A stretch of DNA of 8,183 nucleotides from Burkholderiales bacterium (GTDB lineage Bacteria > Pseudomonadota > Gammaproteobacteria > Burkholderiales > Burkholderiaceae): the NCBI GenBank assembly GCA_947447845.1, contig CANFNO010000096.1:1-8183 (forward strand), written 5' to 3'. The notes under the pieces are model-generated. The model saw only the letters and a list, made by a program, of their open reading frames with translations, was not told the DNA's origin and did not search any database. This document shows, piece after piece, positions 1 through 6,352 of the stretch (position 1 is its first letter; each line of letters begins with the position of its first letter). The position numbers and the translations under genes are program-made.

Positions 1-1370
1 ATGCGGGCTGAATCCAGACGACTCATTTGGCCGGCACCCACGCCCATGGTCATGCCACCCGCACAAAACACGATGGCATTGCTCTTCACGAACTTTGCCA
101 CCTTCCAGGCAAAGAGCAGGTCTTGCAATTGCTCTTGCGTCGGTTGCTTTACCGTTACCACCTTCAAATCGGCAAGTGTCAGTTCGTGGTTGTCGGCGGT
201 CTGCAACAGGATGCCGGAGCCCACACGTTTCATATCGACGGCGTTGCGGCCATTGTCCCAATCACTGGCTCCGCCCTTAGGCAAATCGATTTGCAGCACG
301 CGCACGTTGGCCTTGGCGGCAAACACGGCGAGGGCTTCGGGGGTGTAGCTTGGCGCCATCAGCACCTCAACAAACTGCTTGGAGATCTCGCGCGCACCGG
401 CTTCGTCCAGCGGCGTGTTCAGGGCGATGATGCCGCCGAATGCCGACGTCGGGTCGGTCTTGAAGGCCTTGCTATAGGCCTCCAGCGCATTCGCGCCGAT
501 GGCCACGCCGCAGGGGTTGGCGTGCTTGACGATGACGCAGGCCGGGGTGTCAAAGCTCTTGACACATTCCCAGGCGGCATCGGCGTCGGCGATGTTGTTG
601 TAGCTGAGTTCCTTGCCCTGCAGTTGCTTGGCCGTGACCAGCGAGCCCGGCGCCGGATACAGGTCGCGGTACAGGGCTGCTTGCTGGTGCGAGTTTTCGC
701 CGTAACGCAGGTCTTGCAACTTGATGAAGCGGCCGTTGCTTTGGCCGGGGAACTGACTGAGTGTGGGTGCCTGGTTATCGGCGACACCGTCACCAAACTG
801 CACGCTTGATAGGTAATCGCTGATCGCGCCGTCGTATTGGCTGATGCGGTTGAAGGCAGCCACGCTCAGTGCGAACTTGGTCTTCTGTGTGACGCCGCCG
901 GCCTTGAGTTCAGCAATGACCGTGGCGTATTGCGAGGCGTCGGTCAGCACGGCCACATCTTTCCAGTTTTTGGCCGCGCTGCGCACCATGGCAGGGCCAC
1001 CGATGTCGATGTTCTCGATCGCGTCTTCCAGCGTGCAACCGGGTTTGGCCACGGTGGATTCAAACGGATACAGGTTGACCACCAGCACGTCAATGGTGTC
1101 GATGTTGTGCTCAGCCAATGCCGCCATGTGGGCGGGCAGGTCACGGCGAGCCAATAGGCCGCCGTGCACACGCGGGTGCAGTGTCTTGACGCGACCATCC
1201 AGCATTTCAGGGAAACCCGTCATCTGCGCCACTTCGGTAACAGGTAGACCGTTATCTGCCAGCAGTTTGGCGGTGCCACCCGTGGAGAGCAGTTTGATGC
1301 CTTGCGCGTGCAAGGCTTGCGCGAGTTCGAGGATGCCGGTTTTGTCGGAGACGGAAAGCAGTGCGTTCAT
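1..1370 (-). CDS. purH: PurH, bifunctional AICAR transformylase / IMP cyclohydrolase (C-terminus cut by window edge)
   Basis: PurH carries out the last two steps of purine synthesis in the cytoplasm: it formylates AICAR with 10-formyl-THF, then closes the ring to IMP. The reading frame is open from the ATG at 1370 to the left edge, giving 456 residues; the family is about 525-530, so roughly 70 C-terminal residues lie outside. The N-terminal cyclohydrolase (MGS-like) domain shows SVSDKTG (residues 6-12), [22 protein letters not shown] and [14 protein letters not shown]. The transformylase domain shows RYGENSHQ (about 222-229), [12 protein letters not shown], the catalytic Lys-His pair in KHANPCG (K282, H283) and [10 protein letters not shown]. 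The start is well supported: an AGAAGG Shine-Dalgarno lies 5 bases upstream, and the protein opens [10 protein letters not shown] as in homologues. It begins 8 bases after the fis stop, so it is the third gene of dusB-fis-purH. No lesion is seen. Confidence 0.97.
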   Translation of the reverse strand, partial: MNALLSVSDKTGILELAQALHAQGIKLLSTGGTAKLLADNGLPVTEVAQMTGFPEMLDGRVKTLHPRVHGGLLARRDLPAHMAALAEHNIDTIDVLVVNLYPFESTVAKPGCTLEDAIENIDIGGPAMVRSAAKNWKDVAVLTDASQYATVIAELKAGGVTQKTKFALSVAAFNRISQYDGAISDYLSSVQFGDGVADNQAPTLSQFPGQSNGRFIKLQDLRYGENSHQQAALYRDLYPAPGSLVTAKQLQGKELSYNNIADADAAWECVKSFDTPACVIVKHANPCGVAIGANALEAYSKAFKTDPTSAFGGIIALNTPLDEAGAREISKQFVEVLMAPSYTPEALAVFAAKANVRVLQIDLPKGGASDWDNGRNAVDMKRVGSGILLQTADNHELTLADLKVVTVKQPTQEQLQDLLFAWKVAKFVKSNAIVFCAGGMTMGVGAGQMSRLDSAR

Positions 1371-1378
1371 GGGACCTT

Positions 1379-1615
1379 CTATTTGAGTAATTTGTGTTCG
1401 AGCAATTTCTTGCGCAATGTGTTGCGGTTCAGACCCAGCCATTCGGCGGCCTTGGATTGGTTGTTGTCTGCATGCGCCATTACTACTTCCAGCAAAGGCT
1501 TCTCGACAATGCGCACCATCATTTCGTGCAGGCTATCAGGCTCAGTACCACGCAGGTCGCGGAAATAGACTTCCAGACTGCTGCGAACAGTCTCTTCAAT
1601 ATGCTTCTTGCTCAT
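1379..1615 (-). CDS. fis: Fis family nucleoid-associated DNA-binding protein
   Basis: Small DNA-bending protein of the Fis family, known in enterobacteria to shape the nucleoid and to regulate rRNA and many other promoters. It has 78 residues, shorter than the 98-residue E. coli Fis but usual for beta-proteobacteria. The C-terminal helix-turn-helix is clear at residues 51-71 ([20 protein letters not shown]), closely matching the E. coli [20 protein letters not shown] region; the preceding EKPLLEVVM matches the Fis dimer helix. The N-terminal beta-hairpin arm of enteric Fis, needed for Hin/Gin recombination, is not recognisable. Its ATG overlaps the dusB TGA (ATGA), which indicates translational coupling, and purH follows after 8 bases. 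dusB-fis is a classic pair, also found in E. coli, and the addition of purH is typical of Burkholderiales. A Fis-consensus-like site lies upstream of dusB. Confidence 0.95.
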   Translation of the reverse strand: MSKKHIEETVRSSLEVYFRDLRGTEPDSLHEMMVRIVEKPLLEVVMAHADNNQSKAAEWLGLNRNTLRKKLLEHKLLK

Positions 1616-2664
1616 GCTGTCTCTTTGTATATTGTTGCTTCTTCTTCGTCGCTCGCCGGCGCGCGGGCCGCTGGAATGCGGTCCATTTTCGCGTTCAACT
1701 CATCCATGAAATTTTCCACCGCGGCAACTTGTGCATCGCAGTCATCCAGTTCGTTCATCTGCAATCGAAAGGCCTCCCCCCCGGGCAGATCACGTACATA
1801 CCAGCCAATGTGCTTGCGTGCCGAGCGCACGCCGATGAAGGCGTCATACAGACTGTAGTGGTCATACAGATGTTCGACCAACAGTCGCTTGACTTCACTG
1901 ACAAGAGGCGGGGCCAACTGCGCGCCAGTTTCCATGAAATGCGCCATCTCACGAAAGATCCAGGGACGGCCTTGCGCGGCACGGCCAACCATGATGGCGT
2001 CAGCACCTGTGATGCGCAAAACATCGCGCGCCCGCTCGGGAGTGCGAATGTCGCCATTGGCCACCACAGGAATGCGCAGTGCCGCCTTAACCGCCGTAAT
2101 GGTGTCGTACTCAGCCGCGCCTTTGTAACCCTGGTCGCGGGTGCGCCCGTGCACAGCCACCATCTGAACACCTGCTGCTTCGGCAGCACGTGCGATCACC
2201 ACCGCGTTCTTTTGGCTTTGACACCAGCCCGTGCGCATCTTCAAGGTGACGGGCACATTGCGCGGAGCACAGATATTGACCACCGCTTCGATAATTTGAA
2301 GCGCAAGCGCCTCATCCTGCATCAACGCAGAACCGGCCCATTTGTTGCAGACCTTTTTGGCCGGGCAACCCATATTGATGTCAATGATTTGTGCGCCACG
2401 GTCGATGTTGAAGATTGCGGCTTCGGCCATCATGGCCGCATCGGTGCCGGCAATCTGCACAGCGATGGGGCCCGGTTCGCCTTGGTGGTTGGCCCTGCGT
2501 GAAGTCTTGAGTGTGTTCCACAGATCTTTGCGGGAAGTCACCATTTCACTCACCGCGTAGCTCGCACCCAGCCGTTTACACAACTGGCGGAAAGGCCGGT
2601 CCGTCACACCCGCCATGGGTGCAACCATGAACGGATTAGCCAAAGCAAACGGGCCGATGTGCAT
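1612..2664 (-). CDS. dusB: tRNA-dihydrouridine synthase B (DusB)
   Basis: FMN enzyme that reduces uridine to dihydrouridine in the tRNA D-loop using NADPH (U17 for E. coli DusB). The sequence shows a TIM-barrel start with MAGVTDRPFRQLC (residues 17-29), the Dus signature DINMGCPAKKV with catalytic Cys100, the FMN-contacting TLKMRTGW with Lys142, VHGRTR with His172, VANGDI (201-206) and GRAAQGRPWIFRE (227-239). The helical tRNA-binding C-terminus follows. With the ATG at 2664 the protein has 350 residues and opens MHIGPFALAN, matching the MRIG start of E. coli DusB, so I chose this start although no clear Shine-Dalgarno precedes it. An upstream in-frame GTG at 2718 has AGGT about 8 bases before it and would add 18 residues rich in Pro/His/Arg; it cannot be excluded. 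First gene of the dusB-fis-purH operon, with a 4-base overlap into fis. Confidence 0.95.
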   Translation of the reverse strand: MHIGPFALANPFMVAPMAGVTDRPFRQLCKRLGASYAVSEMVTSRKDLWNTLKTSRRANHQGEPGPIAVQIAGTDAAMMAEAAIFNIDRGAQIIDINMGCPAKKVCNKWAGSALMQDEALALQIIEAVVNICAPRNVPVTLKMRTGWCQSQKNAVVIARAAEAAGVQMVAVHGRTRDQGYKGAAEYDTITAVKAALRIPVVANGDIRTPERARDVLRITGADAIMVGRAAQGRPWIFREMAHFMETGAQLAPPLVSEVKRLLVEHLYDHYSLYDAFIGVRSARKHIGWYVRDLPGGEAFRLQMNELDDCDAQVAAVENFMDELNAKMDRIPAARAPASDEEEATIYKETA

Positions 2665-2729
2665 GGGGTGTGGGCGAGCGAAAGGGAGAAGGTGAAACGG
2701 AAGGCGAGAAGCCTGCACGGATTCTACCT

Positions 2730-2756
2730 GCCCAAAATTTCAGCAATTGAAATTTT
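2730..2756. promoter_or_regulatory. Inverted repeat overlapping a Fis-consensus-like site upstream of dusB-fis-purH
   Basis: A perfect 9-bp inverted repeat (AAAATTTCA / TGAAATTTT, 5-base spacer) lies at 2734-2756 between dusB and the divergent yqaA-like gene. Overlapping it at 2730-2744, the minus strand reads GCTGAAATTTTGGGC. This matches the published 15-bp Fis consensus (GNTYAAAWTTTRANC) at 11 of the 13 specified positions, including both end G/C bases and the A/T centre. A TAGAAT that could be a -10 box for dusB lies at 2722-2727 on the minus strand, without a good -35. If it is used, the site would sit over the promoter, as expected for autorepression by Fis. The motif is seen; function is inferred. 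Confidence 0.35.
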
Positions 2757-2819
2757 TTTGTAAGTAGACCATGCATCCAACCAACCACCAGCGCAACGGA
2801 GTTTCGTTTCTATACTCCT

Positions 2820-3293
2820 ATGCACATGGAACACTGGATTAACCACCTCATCGCCTTGCTGGCGCTGCCGCAATACAGCTTGGGCACGGTGTTTGTGGTG
2901 TCGTTTATTTCCGCCACACTGCTACCCCTGGGTTCGGAGCCAGTTGTCTTCGGCTTGATCAAGCTCAATCCAGACTTGATGTGGCAAGTGATTGGCGTGG
3001 CAACCATTGGCAACACGCTTGGCGGCGCGGTTGATTGGTGGATGGGCTATGGTGCGCATCAAGTAGCGGATAAGTACCGCCACTCGGCAATGCATGTGCG
3101 TGCACTCGATTGGCTGGAAAAGTTAGGTCCCAAGGCCTGCTTGCTGGCCTGGTTGCCTTTAGTGGGTGATCCGCTATGTGCTGTTGCAGGATGGCTGCGC
3201 ATGCCGTTTTGGCCGTGTTTGCTATTCATGGCAATTGGCAAGTTTTTTCGTTACCTGGTTTTAACCTCGACCTTGTTGGGAATTTTTTCGTAA
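2820..3293 (+). CDS. YqaA/DedA-like (VTT/SNARE-associated) inner-membrane protein
   Basis: Integral membrane protein of 157 residues in the YqaA branch of the DedA/VTT family. Larger DedA proteins are linked to membrane homeostasis and lipid carrier flipping; the YqaA branch itself has no established job. It resembles E. coli YqaA throughout: SATLLPLGSEPVVF (31-44) against SATLLPGNSEVVLV, the IGNTLGG motif (63-69) against MGNSLGG, and WLPLVGDPLCAVAGWLRM (111-128) against WMPVVGDLLCLLAGWMRI, with GKFFRY near the end. Hydrophobic segments are about 8-48, 55-75, 105-125 and 129-155. The start is uncertain: ATG at 2820 and ATG at 2826 are both possible and neither has a well-spaced Shine-Dalgarno. 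A TATACT at 2811-2816 could be a -10 box, which would make the transcript nearly leaderless. Its stop overlaps the next ATG by one base (TAATG), so the two genes are coupled. Confidence 0.85.
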   Translation: MHMEHWINHLIALLALPQYSLGTVFVVSFISATLLPLGSEPVVFGLIKLNPDLMWQVIGVATIGNTLGGAVDWWMGYGAHQVADKYRHSAMHVRALDWLEKLGPKACLLAWLPLVGDPLCAVAGWLRMPFWPCLLFMAIGKFFRYLVLTSTLLGIFS

Positions 3294-3892
3294 TGCCTGT
3301 CTTTCTTTTTGCATTGGCCATTGGTGCCATCTGGTTTCTCAATATCCGCGAGCAACATCGCCGCATTCGCGTACTGGCCACCGTGCTGGGACAGTTTCAG
3401 GTGGAAAAGCTCATGGAGACAGTGGCAGATGGCTACCTGCGAGCGCTCGGTGAAAGTGATGCAGAGCGCAGCAGCCAAGTCTGGAACATGCTTGGCCAGG
3501 CTGAACTCACCCTGAATGGGCAACTGCAGGCCTTTGTGAAGGAGTTTGACAAGGTTGATGCCGTGTCGGCACGCTTTAGCACCCTGCCCCTGGGTCTTCC
3601 GTTTGCCCTCAAGTTGTTCCCCGGATCCAGCGCGGACCTGCGTGCCTTGCTGCAAATCCATGCCAAGGGGATTGACGCCCTGGTGCGCAATGAACAAGAA
3701 CTATCGCAAAAGGACAAGGCCTTCACCCTGACGGCAGAATTGCTGCTGCTGCAGCACAGCTGCCAGTGGTTTTGCCGCTCCAAAGCCATGGCCAGTTCAC
3801 GCATGATGGCGCGGCACCGGACGCCGCACGCGCAGCTGCTGGCCTCGGTGTCAGAGCAAACGCGCAGCGCTTATAAGCAGCTGCTGGGGTAG
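3293..3892 (+). CDS. Conserved-looking membrane-anchored protein of unknown function
   Basis: I do not recognise this 199-residue protein. The open frame extends back to 3176, but the ATG at 3293 is preferred because it overlaps the stop of the yqaA-like gene (TAATG), a common coupling signal, and avoids a long overlap. Residues 2-17 (PVFLFALAIGAIWFLN) form one likely membrane helix, followed by a basic stretch (REQHRRIR), so the remaining ~180 residues should lie in the cytoplasm by the positive-inside rule. The body is mostly helical in appearance (about 23-90 and 112-197), with a short Gly/Pro/Ser break (98-115: LPLGLPFALKLFPGSS). Two cysteines close together (C157, C161) lie in HSCQWFCRS. 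No enzyme motif is visible. Coupling to a DedA-like protein suggests a membrane-related role; this is inference only. It ends 8 bases from the convergent permease pseudogene. Confidence 0.75.
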   Translation: MPVFLFALAIGAIWFLNIREQHRRIRVLATVLGQFQVEKLMETVADGYLRALGESDAERSSQVWNMLGQAELTLNGQLQAFVKEFDKVDAVSARFSTLPLGLPFALKLFPGSSADLRALLQIHAKGIDALVRNEQELSQKDKAFTLTAELLLLQHSCQWFCRSKAMASSRMMARHRTPHAQLLASVSEQTRSAYKQLLG

Positions 3893-3900
3893 GCAAGCGG

Positions 3901-4800
3901 TTATCGCAACAAAACTAACGCCGTGCCCAGCACGGTAAGACCCGCCCCTAACCACGCGCCAGGTGCTGGCGCGCGACCCAGACGCAACCAAAGCAGGGGC
4001 AATACCAACACCGGTGACACGCTGGACAGAATGGCCACCAACCCCACTTCGCCATGTTTCAGCGCCAGCAGAATCAAGCTCATGCCCACACCCATGCCGA
4101 GAAAGCCGATCCACCCCACTTGGAGCAAGGTACGCAGAGTGGCAGGGTTCTGCGCACGTGCGGCGGCAAAGCCCGACCACAACACAACAAACTGCGCCAC
4201 ACAGGTGGCACTAACCCGCACTGCGGTAGCTGCTATCGGGTCCACACCACTAACCATCACCGGTTAGGCAATCAGCGAACTCACGGCCTGACACAACGCG
4301 GCTAACAGGCCCAGCGCTACGCCTAAACCCAATTGGCCGGTATTGGTCTCCCATGCATGTGATTCGTCCTTGTGTCGGCCCAGCAGCGTGGCCGTCATCA
4401 CACCGCCCATGACGAGCGCGCCGCCCAACATGGCTTGCAGGCCGATGTGCTCGTCCAAGATCCAAAATCCCAGCATTGCACTGAAAAAGGCGTGCGTTGC
4501 AAACAGCACACTGGTGCGACGTGGCCCCAGGCGGTTCATGGCGGCAAACAGCGCCGTATCGCCAACAAAGATTCCGACAAAACCGCTCAAGGCCATCACG
4601 CCGCACTGAGACCACGACAGACTGTGCCAACTTCCGCTGAGCAGCACCACGGGCCACAACATCAAGAGCAGCAGAACCATGCGCCAGCGGGTGAATGCCA
4701 GTGCGCCCAAGTGCCGCGCTGGCGTAGCAGACATCACGCTAGTGAAAGCCCAGCAGACCGCGGCCCCCAGGGCCAGCAGGTCATAAGGAGAAAAAGCCAA
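3901..4800 (-). pseudogene. EamA/DMT-family permease gene, interrupted by an in-frame stop
   Basis: Remnant of a ten-helix drug/metabolite transporter (two EamA repeats), inner membrane, substrate unknown. The minus-strand frame reads about 299 codons, the usual family length, but codon 4266-4264 is TAA. The N-terminal part shows the first EamA repeat (DLLALGAAVCWAFTS, RHLGALAFTRWRM, GDTALFAAMNRLGPRR, ILDEHIGLQAMLGGALVMGG). The frame then continues past the TAA as PVMVSGVDPIAATAVRVS, through GFLGMGVGMSLILLALKHGEVG to the C-terminal VSPVLVLPLLWLRLGRAPAPGAWLGAGLTVLGTALVLL. Both halves are in the same frame, so one base change would explain the damage. Neither half alone has the normal fold; re-initiation at GTG 4260 or ATG 4257 could give a 4-helix fragment. 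No ATG start exists: the likely start is TTG 4800 (or TTG 4845), so the start may be damaged too. A sequencing error at the TAA cannot be excluded. Confidence 0.8.
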
Positions 4801-4882
4801 GGGCCGTGCGGCCTTAAGAGCTGAACAGTAAGTTGAGCCCCACAAGGCGCATGGATACTAGCTTCTTGTCTCTGATGTTTGA

Positions 4883-4909
4883 TTTCATACCCGTTTTCAT
4901 ACCCGTTTT
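4883..4909. repeat. 12-bp tandem repeat, two copies plus a partial
   Basis: TTTCATACCCGT occurs twice head to tail (4883-4894 and 4895-4906), followed by TTT as the start of a third unit. It lies upstream of the permease pseudogene and downstream of the Tat-signal protein gene, in a 211-base non-coding gap (4801-5011). It could be simple slippage or a pair of operator half-sites; nothing decides between these. Confidence 0.6.
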
Positions 4910-4924
4910 GTGATTTGTGATCAT

Positions 4925-4948
4925 GGCCCGAGTGGGCCGCCGTGCGGC
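4925..4948. other. Two overlapping short GC hairpins between genes
   Basis: GGCCC-GAGT-GGGCC (4925-4938) and GCCGC-CGT-GCGGC (4936-4948) share three bases, so only one can form at a time. They lie 64-87 bases beyond the stop of the minus-strand Tat-signal gene. No T-tract follows on either strand, so this is at best a weak transcript-end structure. Confidence 0.3.
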
Positions 4949-5011
4949 GTCATTCTGACATGCGCCACACCCTGCCCACCTTCCTTACTCCACTCCGGCC
5001 GGACAGTGTGG

Positions 5012-5848
5012 CTAACCGCTGGCCTTGCCGTGGTGCAGATTGTTTATGAACTGCACGGCCCGCTCAATTTCCGCCGTCGTCGGCCCCGACCCATCAAAGG
5101 CGTTGTCGACTGCGGCATTCAACGACTCCCTCATAAACCGGATTGGTAGGCCCAGCCCCTGGGCTGCCTCGTTGGCTTCGTCTACGGTGCTGTGGAGCTC
5201 GGCGGCAAAGTAGGTGCTGCCAGGGTGGTCGCCCTCGACAATGACCACTCCCAGCGCCTTCTGCGTTGCGAAGGGCTGGGACTCAAAGAAGGCCATGGCA
5301 CTGCCCTGGGCGCCAGAGTTTCGACGGAACCACTCGTAGTCCCCGTACTCAATGTCGCTGGCCATCCATTCATCAACCTCATCCTTGAACCGTTGCAGCC
5401 CCGCAGTGCCCTCCAGGTGTATCCAGTCTGCCCAGCCCTGCTCCTCGTCGTCGAGCGCCTTAGCGAGCCGTTTGAGGCGGCGGCGCTCCATGAATGTCGG
5501 GTCGTCATCTTCCAGGCTTGAATTGACTTCTTCCAACTCAGCGGCGGCCAAATCCTGAAAGTGAGTGGTGAGCGGGTAGCAGGATTCAATATCGTCAATC
5601 AGTGAGTCGACCGTACACCGAACTGACAGGTCAGCGTCGAACACGTCGCGGCGCGTAGCAGGCTCTTTCATGCCTGTGGCTAGGATTGTGGCGGACTCGT
5701 TAACGGTGAAGCACCAAGGGTCATCTAGCAATGATTTCCAAGCCGTATTGACCTGGGTCGGTGTGGCCTTGGCCATTGCCACCGGTAACGCAACGGTGGC
5801 GCCCATGGCCACGAGACCGGCAATGAACTGCCGTCGATTCAATTTCAT
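5012..5848 (-). CDS. Unrecognised protein with twin-arginine-like signal peptide
   Basis: I do not recognise the family. The protein has 278 residues from the ATG at 5848, chosen because GGAG lies 7 bases upstream and because the protein then begins with a signal peptide (MKLNRRQFIA...); upstream codons of the open frame look non-coding. Arg5-Arg6 followed by QFI resembles the Tat motif (S/T-R-R-x-F-L-K, with Asn for Ser/Thr). A hydrophobic stretch at 9-24 and an Ala-Lys-Ala at 26-28 suggest cleavage near residue 28. The mature part is acidic and mostly helical, with a charged segment at 113-137, an aromatic acidic segment at 155-175 (DEVDEW, EYGDYEWF), a hydrophobic strand ALGVVIVEG (198-206), and YFAAELHSTVDEANEAAQGL (213-232). 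Cysteines are at 46, 78 and 90. The second half reads like a cytoplasmic accessory-genome protein, which fits export poorly. It stands alone; its leader carries a poly-C tract and hairpin. Confidence 0.75.
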   Translation of the reverse strand: MKLNRRQFIAGLVAMGATVALPVAMAKATPTQVNTAWKSLLDDPWCFTVNESATILATGMKEPATRRDVFDADLSVRCTVDSLIDDIESCYPLTTHFQDLAAAELEEVNSSLEDDDPTFMERRRLKRLAKALDDEEQGWADWIHLEGTAGLQRFKDEVDEWMASDIEYGDYEWFRRNSGAQGSAMAFFESQPFATQKALGVVIVEGDHPGSTYFAAELHSTVDEANEAAQGLGLPIRFMRESLNAAVDNAFDGSGPTTAEIERAVQFINNLHHGKASG

Positions 5849-5864
5849 GATTTGCTCCAACCCC

Positions 5865-5905
5865 GCAGACGCTGTGAACGTCTGCCTGCATGCGGGGGGG
5901 GGGGG
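5865..5905 (-). promoter_or_regulatory. Leader hairpin plus 12-base homopolymer upstream of the Tat-signal gene
   Basis: On the sense (minus) strand, 12 C residues (G on the plus strand, 5894-5905) lie 45-56 bases upstream of the ATG. They are followed by GCATGC and by a perfect 7-bp inverted repeat, GCAGACG-TTCACAG-CGTCTGC (5865-5885). The hairpin is followed directly by GGGG, TT and the Shine-Dalgarno GGAG. The GGGG could pair with the C tract, lengthening the stem up to the ribosome-binding site. The repeats are plain in the sequence; a regulatory role is inferred. Confidence 0.4.
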
Positions 5906-5991
5906 TGCGTGGCGCAACGTTTTAGCAGTTGGTAACGCCCCTGCGAAGAGTCATAAATCGGGCGGTTGGCAGACAGAGCCAACGATTTAAT

Positions 5992-6022
5992 TTTAAACCA
6001 TTGGGTTAGGTTTGGTTGTCAA
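5992..6022 (-). promoter_or_regulatory. Possible sigma-70 promoter for the Tat-signal gene
   Basis: A perfect TTGACA -35 box lies on the minus strand (6022-6017). A TTTAAA lies 19 bases further (5997-5992), inside an AT-rich patch. The spacing is longer than the ideal 17 and the -10 match is modest. It would give a leader of about 140 bases that includes the C tract and hairpin. Tentative. Confidence 0.22.
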
Positions 6023-6028
6023 CTTTGG

Positions 6029-6184
6029 GCTGAGGCCGTGTGAAAACTCGTGCCAGCGGAATTCACGAAGGTCATTGACCCCTTGCTTGATCTCAGATCT
6101 TTCGTTGTGGCTTGATCTGAGAGGTCACTTTCCATGTTTAATGATTTCGTCGTCAAATTTTTCGTGTTTTCACACACTCTCGGC
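6029..6184. repeat. Imperfect 22-bp inverted repeats bounding a ~156-bp unit (possible IS remnant or MITE)
   Basis: The left end (6029-6050) and the reverse complement of the right end (6163-6184) match at 17 of 22 bases, with a perfect 10-base core GTGTGAAAAC. The unit is too short for a transposase gene and contains a hairpin of its own. No clear target-site duplication is seen at the edges. It may be an internally deleted insertion sequence or a small non-autonomous element; it could also be chance or an intergenic repeat. Confidence 0.4.
6091..6122. repeat. 9-bp inverted repeat inside the 156-bp unit
   Basis: TCTCAGATC (6091-6099) and GATCTGAGA (6114-6122) are perfect inverted copies around a 14-base loop. 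The same segment also gives a near-direct repeat, GCTTGATCTCAGA / GCTTGATCTGAGA (12 of 13). Just to the left, GGTCA-T-TGACC (6070-6080) is another small palindrome. There is no T-tract, so it is not a standard terminator. Confidence 0.5.
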
Positions 6185-6313
6185 TGTAACCGGTAGTCCA
6201 CGACAGTCAGCTTCCTGGCTGTCCAGTTCAACGCCGCGCTCCGGCTTTTCACGGACTTGCGCATCGTGTTCCATAAGAAACTGGAAGTCGATCGCGGGTT
6301 CTGGTTGTTCCAC
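6170..6313 (-). CDS. Possible 47-residue ORF or coding remnant
   Basis: From GTG at 6313 the minus strand reads 47 codons of protein-like, acidic composition (VEQPEPAIDFQFLMEHDAQV, then REKPERGVELDSQEADC). The frame is the same as the upstream EAL remnant but is separated from it by two stops (6355-6353 and a TAA at 6325-6323). An AGGGG lies about 12 bases before the GTG, too far to be a good Shine-Dalgarno. The stop codon falls inside the right inverted repeat (6163-6184), so the frame may be the tail of an older gene cut by that element. Equally it may be noise. Confidence 0.18.
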   Translation of the reverse strand: MEQPEPAIDFQFLMEHDAQVREKPERGVELDSQEADCRGLPVTAESV

Positions 6314-6352
6314 ATTGATCCATTACCCCTGCCGATGTGCGTCGTTTGCAAA

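Larger units (their letters stand above)
5849..6352. other. 504-base stretch without a convincing gene
   Basis: Between the start of the Tat-signal gene and the stop of the EAL remnant I find no gene I would accept. Going left to right it holds the leader hairpin and 12-base homopolymer (5865-5905), an AT-rich patch with a possible promoter (5992-6022), a pair of imperfect inverted repeats (6029-6184) enclosing a 9-bp hairpin, and a 47-codon minus-strand frame (6170-6313) of protein-like composition. A further small inverted repeat (TTGGC/GCCAA, 5966-5982) is present. The layout suggests decayed intergenic or mobile-element DNA. Confidence 0.5.

Noticed and set aside
27..1386. Long plus-strand reading frames opposite purH (260 and 180 codons).
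   Set aside because: They are antisense to a fully conserved PurH, and their translations show no protein-like motif.
1417..2502. A 361-codon plus-strand frame opposite fis and dusB.
   Set aside because: It is antisense to DusB and Fis, whose motifs are complete; the length reflects GC-rich codon structure.
2734..2763. AT-rich hairpin followed by T7 on the plus strand, as a terminator.
   Set aside because: No plus-strand gene lies to its left, and the stem has almost no GC; a regulatory site is more likely.
3176..3292. Extended N-terminus of the 199-residue unknown protein.
   Set aside because: It would overlap the YqaA-like gene by over 110 bases; the TAATG junction at 3291-3295 gives a better start.
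4838..4852. ATG at 4852 (minus strand) as the missing start of the EamA gene.
   Set aside because: It is in another frame and meets a stop after 12 codons.
4883..4909. CRISPR-like repeats.
   Set aside because: There are only two 12-bp units with no spacers.
4925..4948. GC hairpins as a Rho-independent terminator for the Tat-signal gene.
   Set aside because: There is no T-tract on the relevant strand and the two stems exclude each other.
5849..5917. N-terminal extension of the Tat-signal protein to 5917.
   Set aside because: It would translate the poly-C tract as prolines and bury the signal peptide; the ATG at 5848 has a good GGAG.
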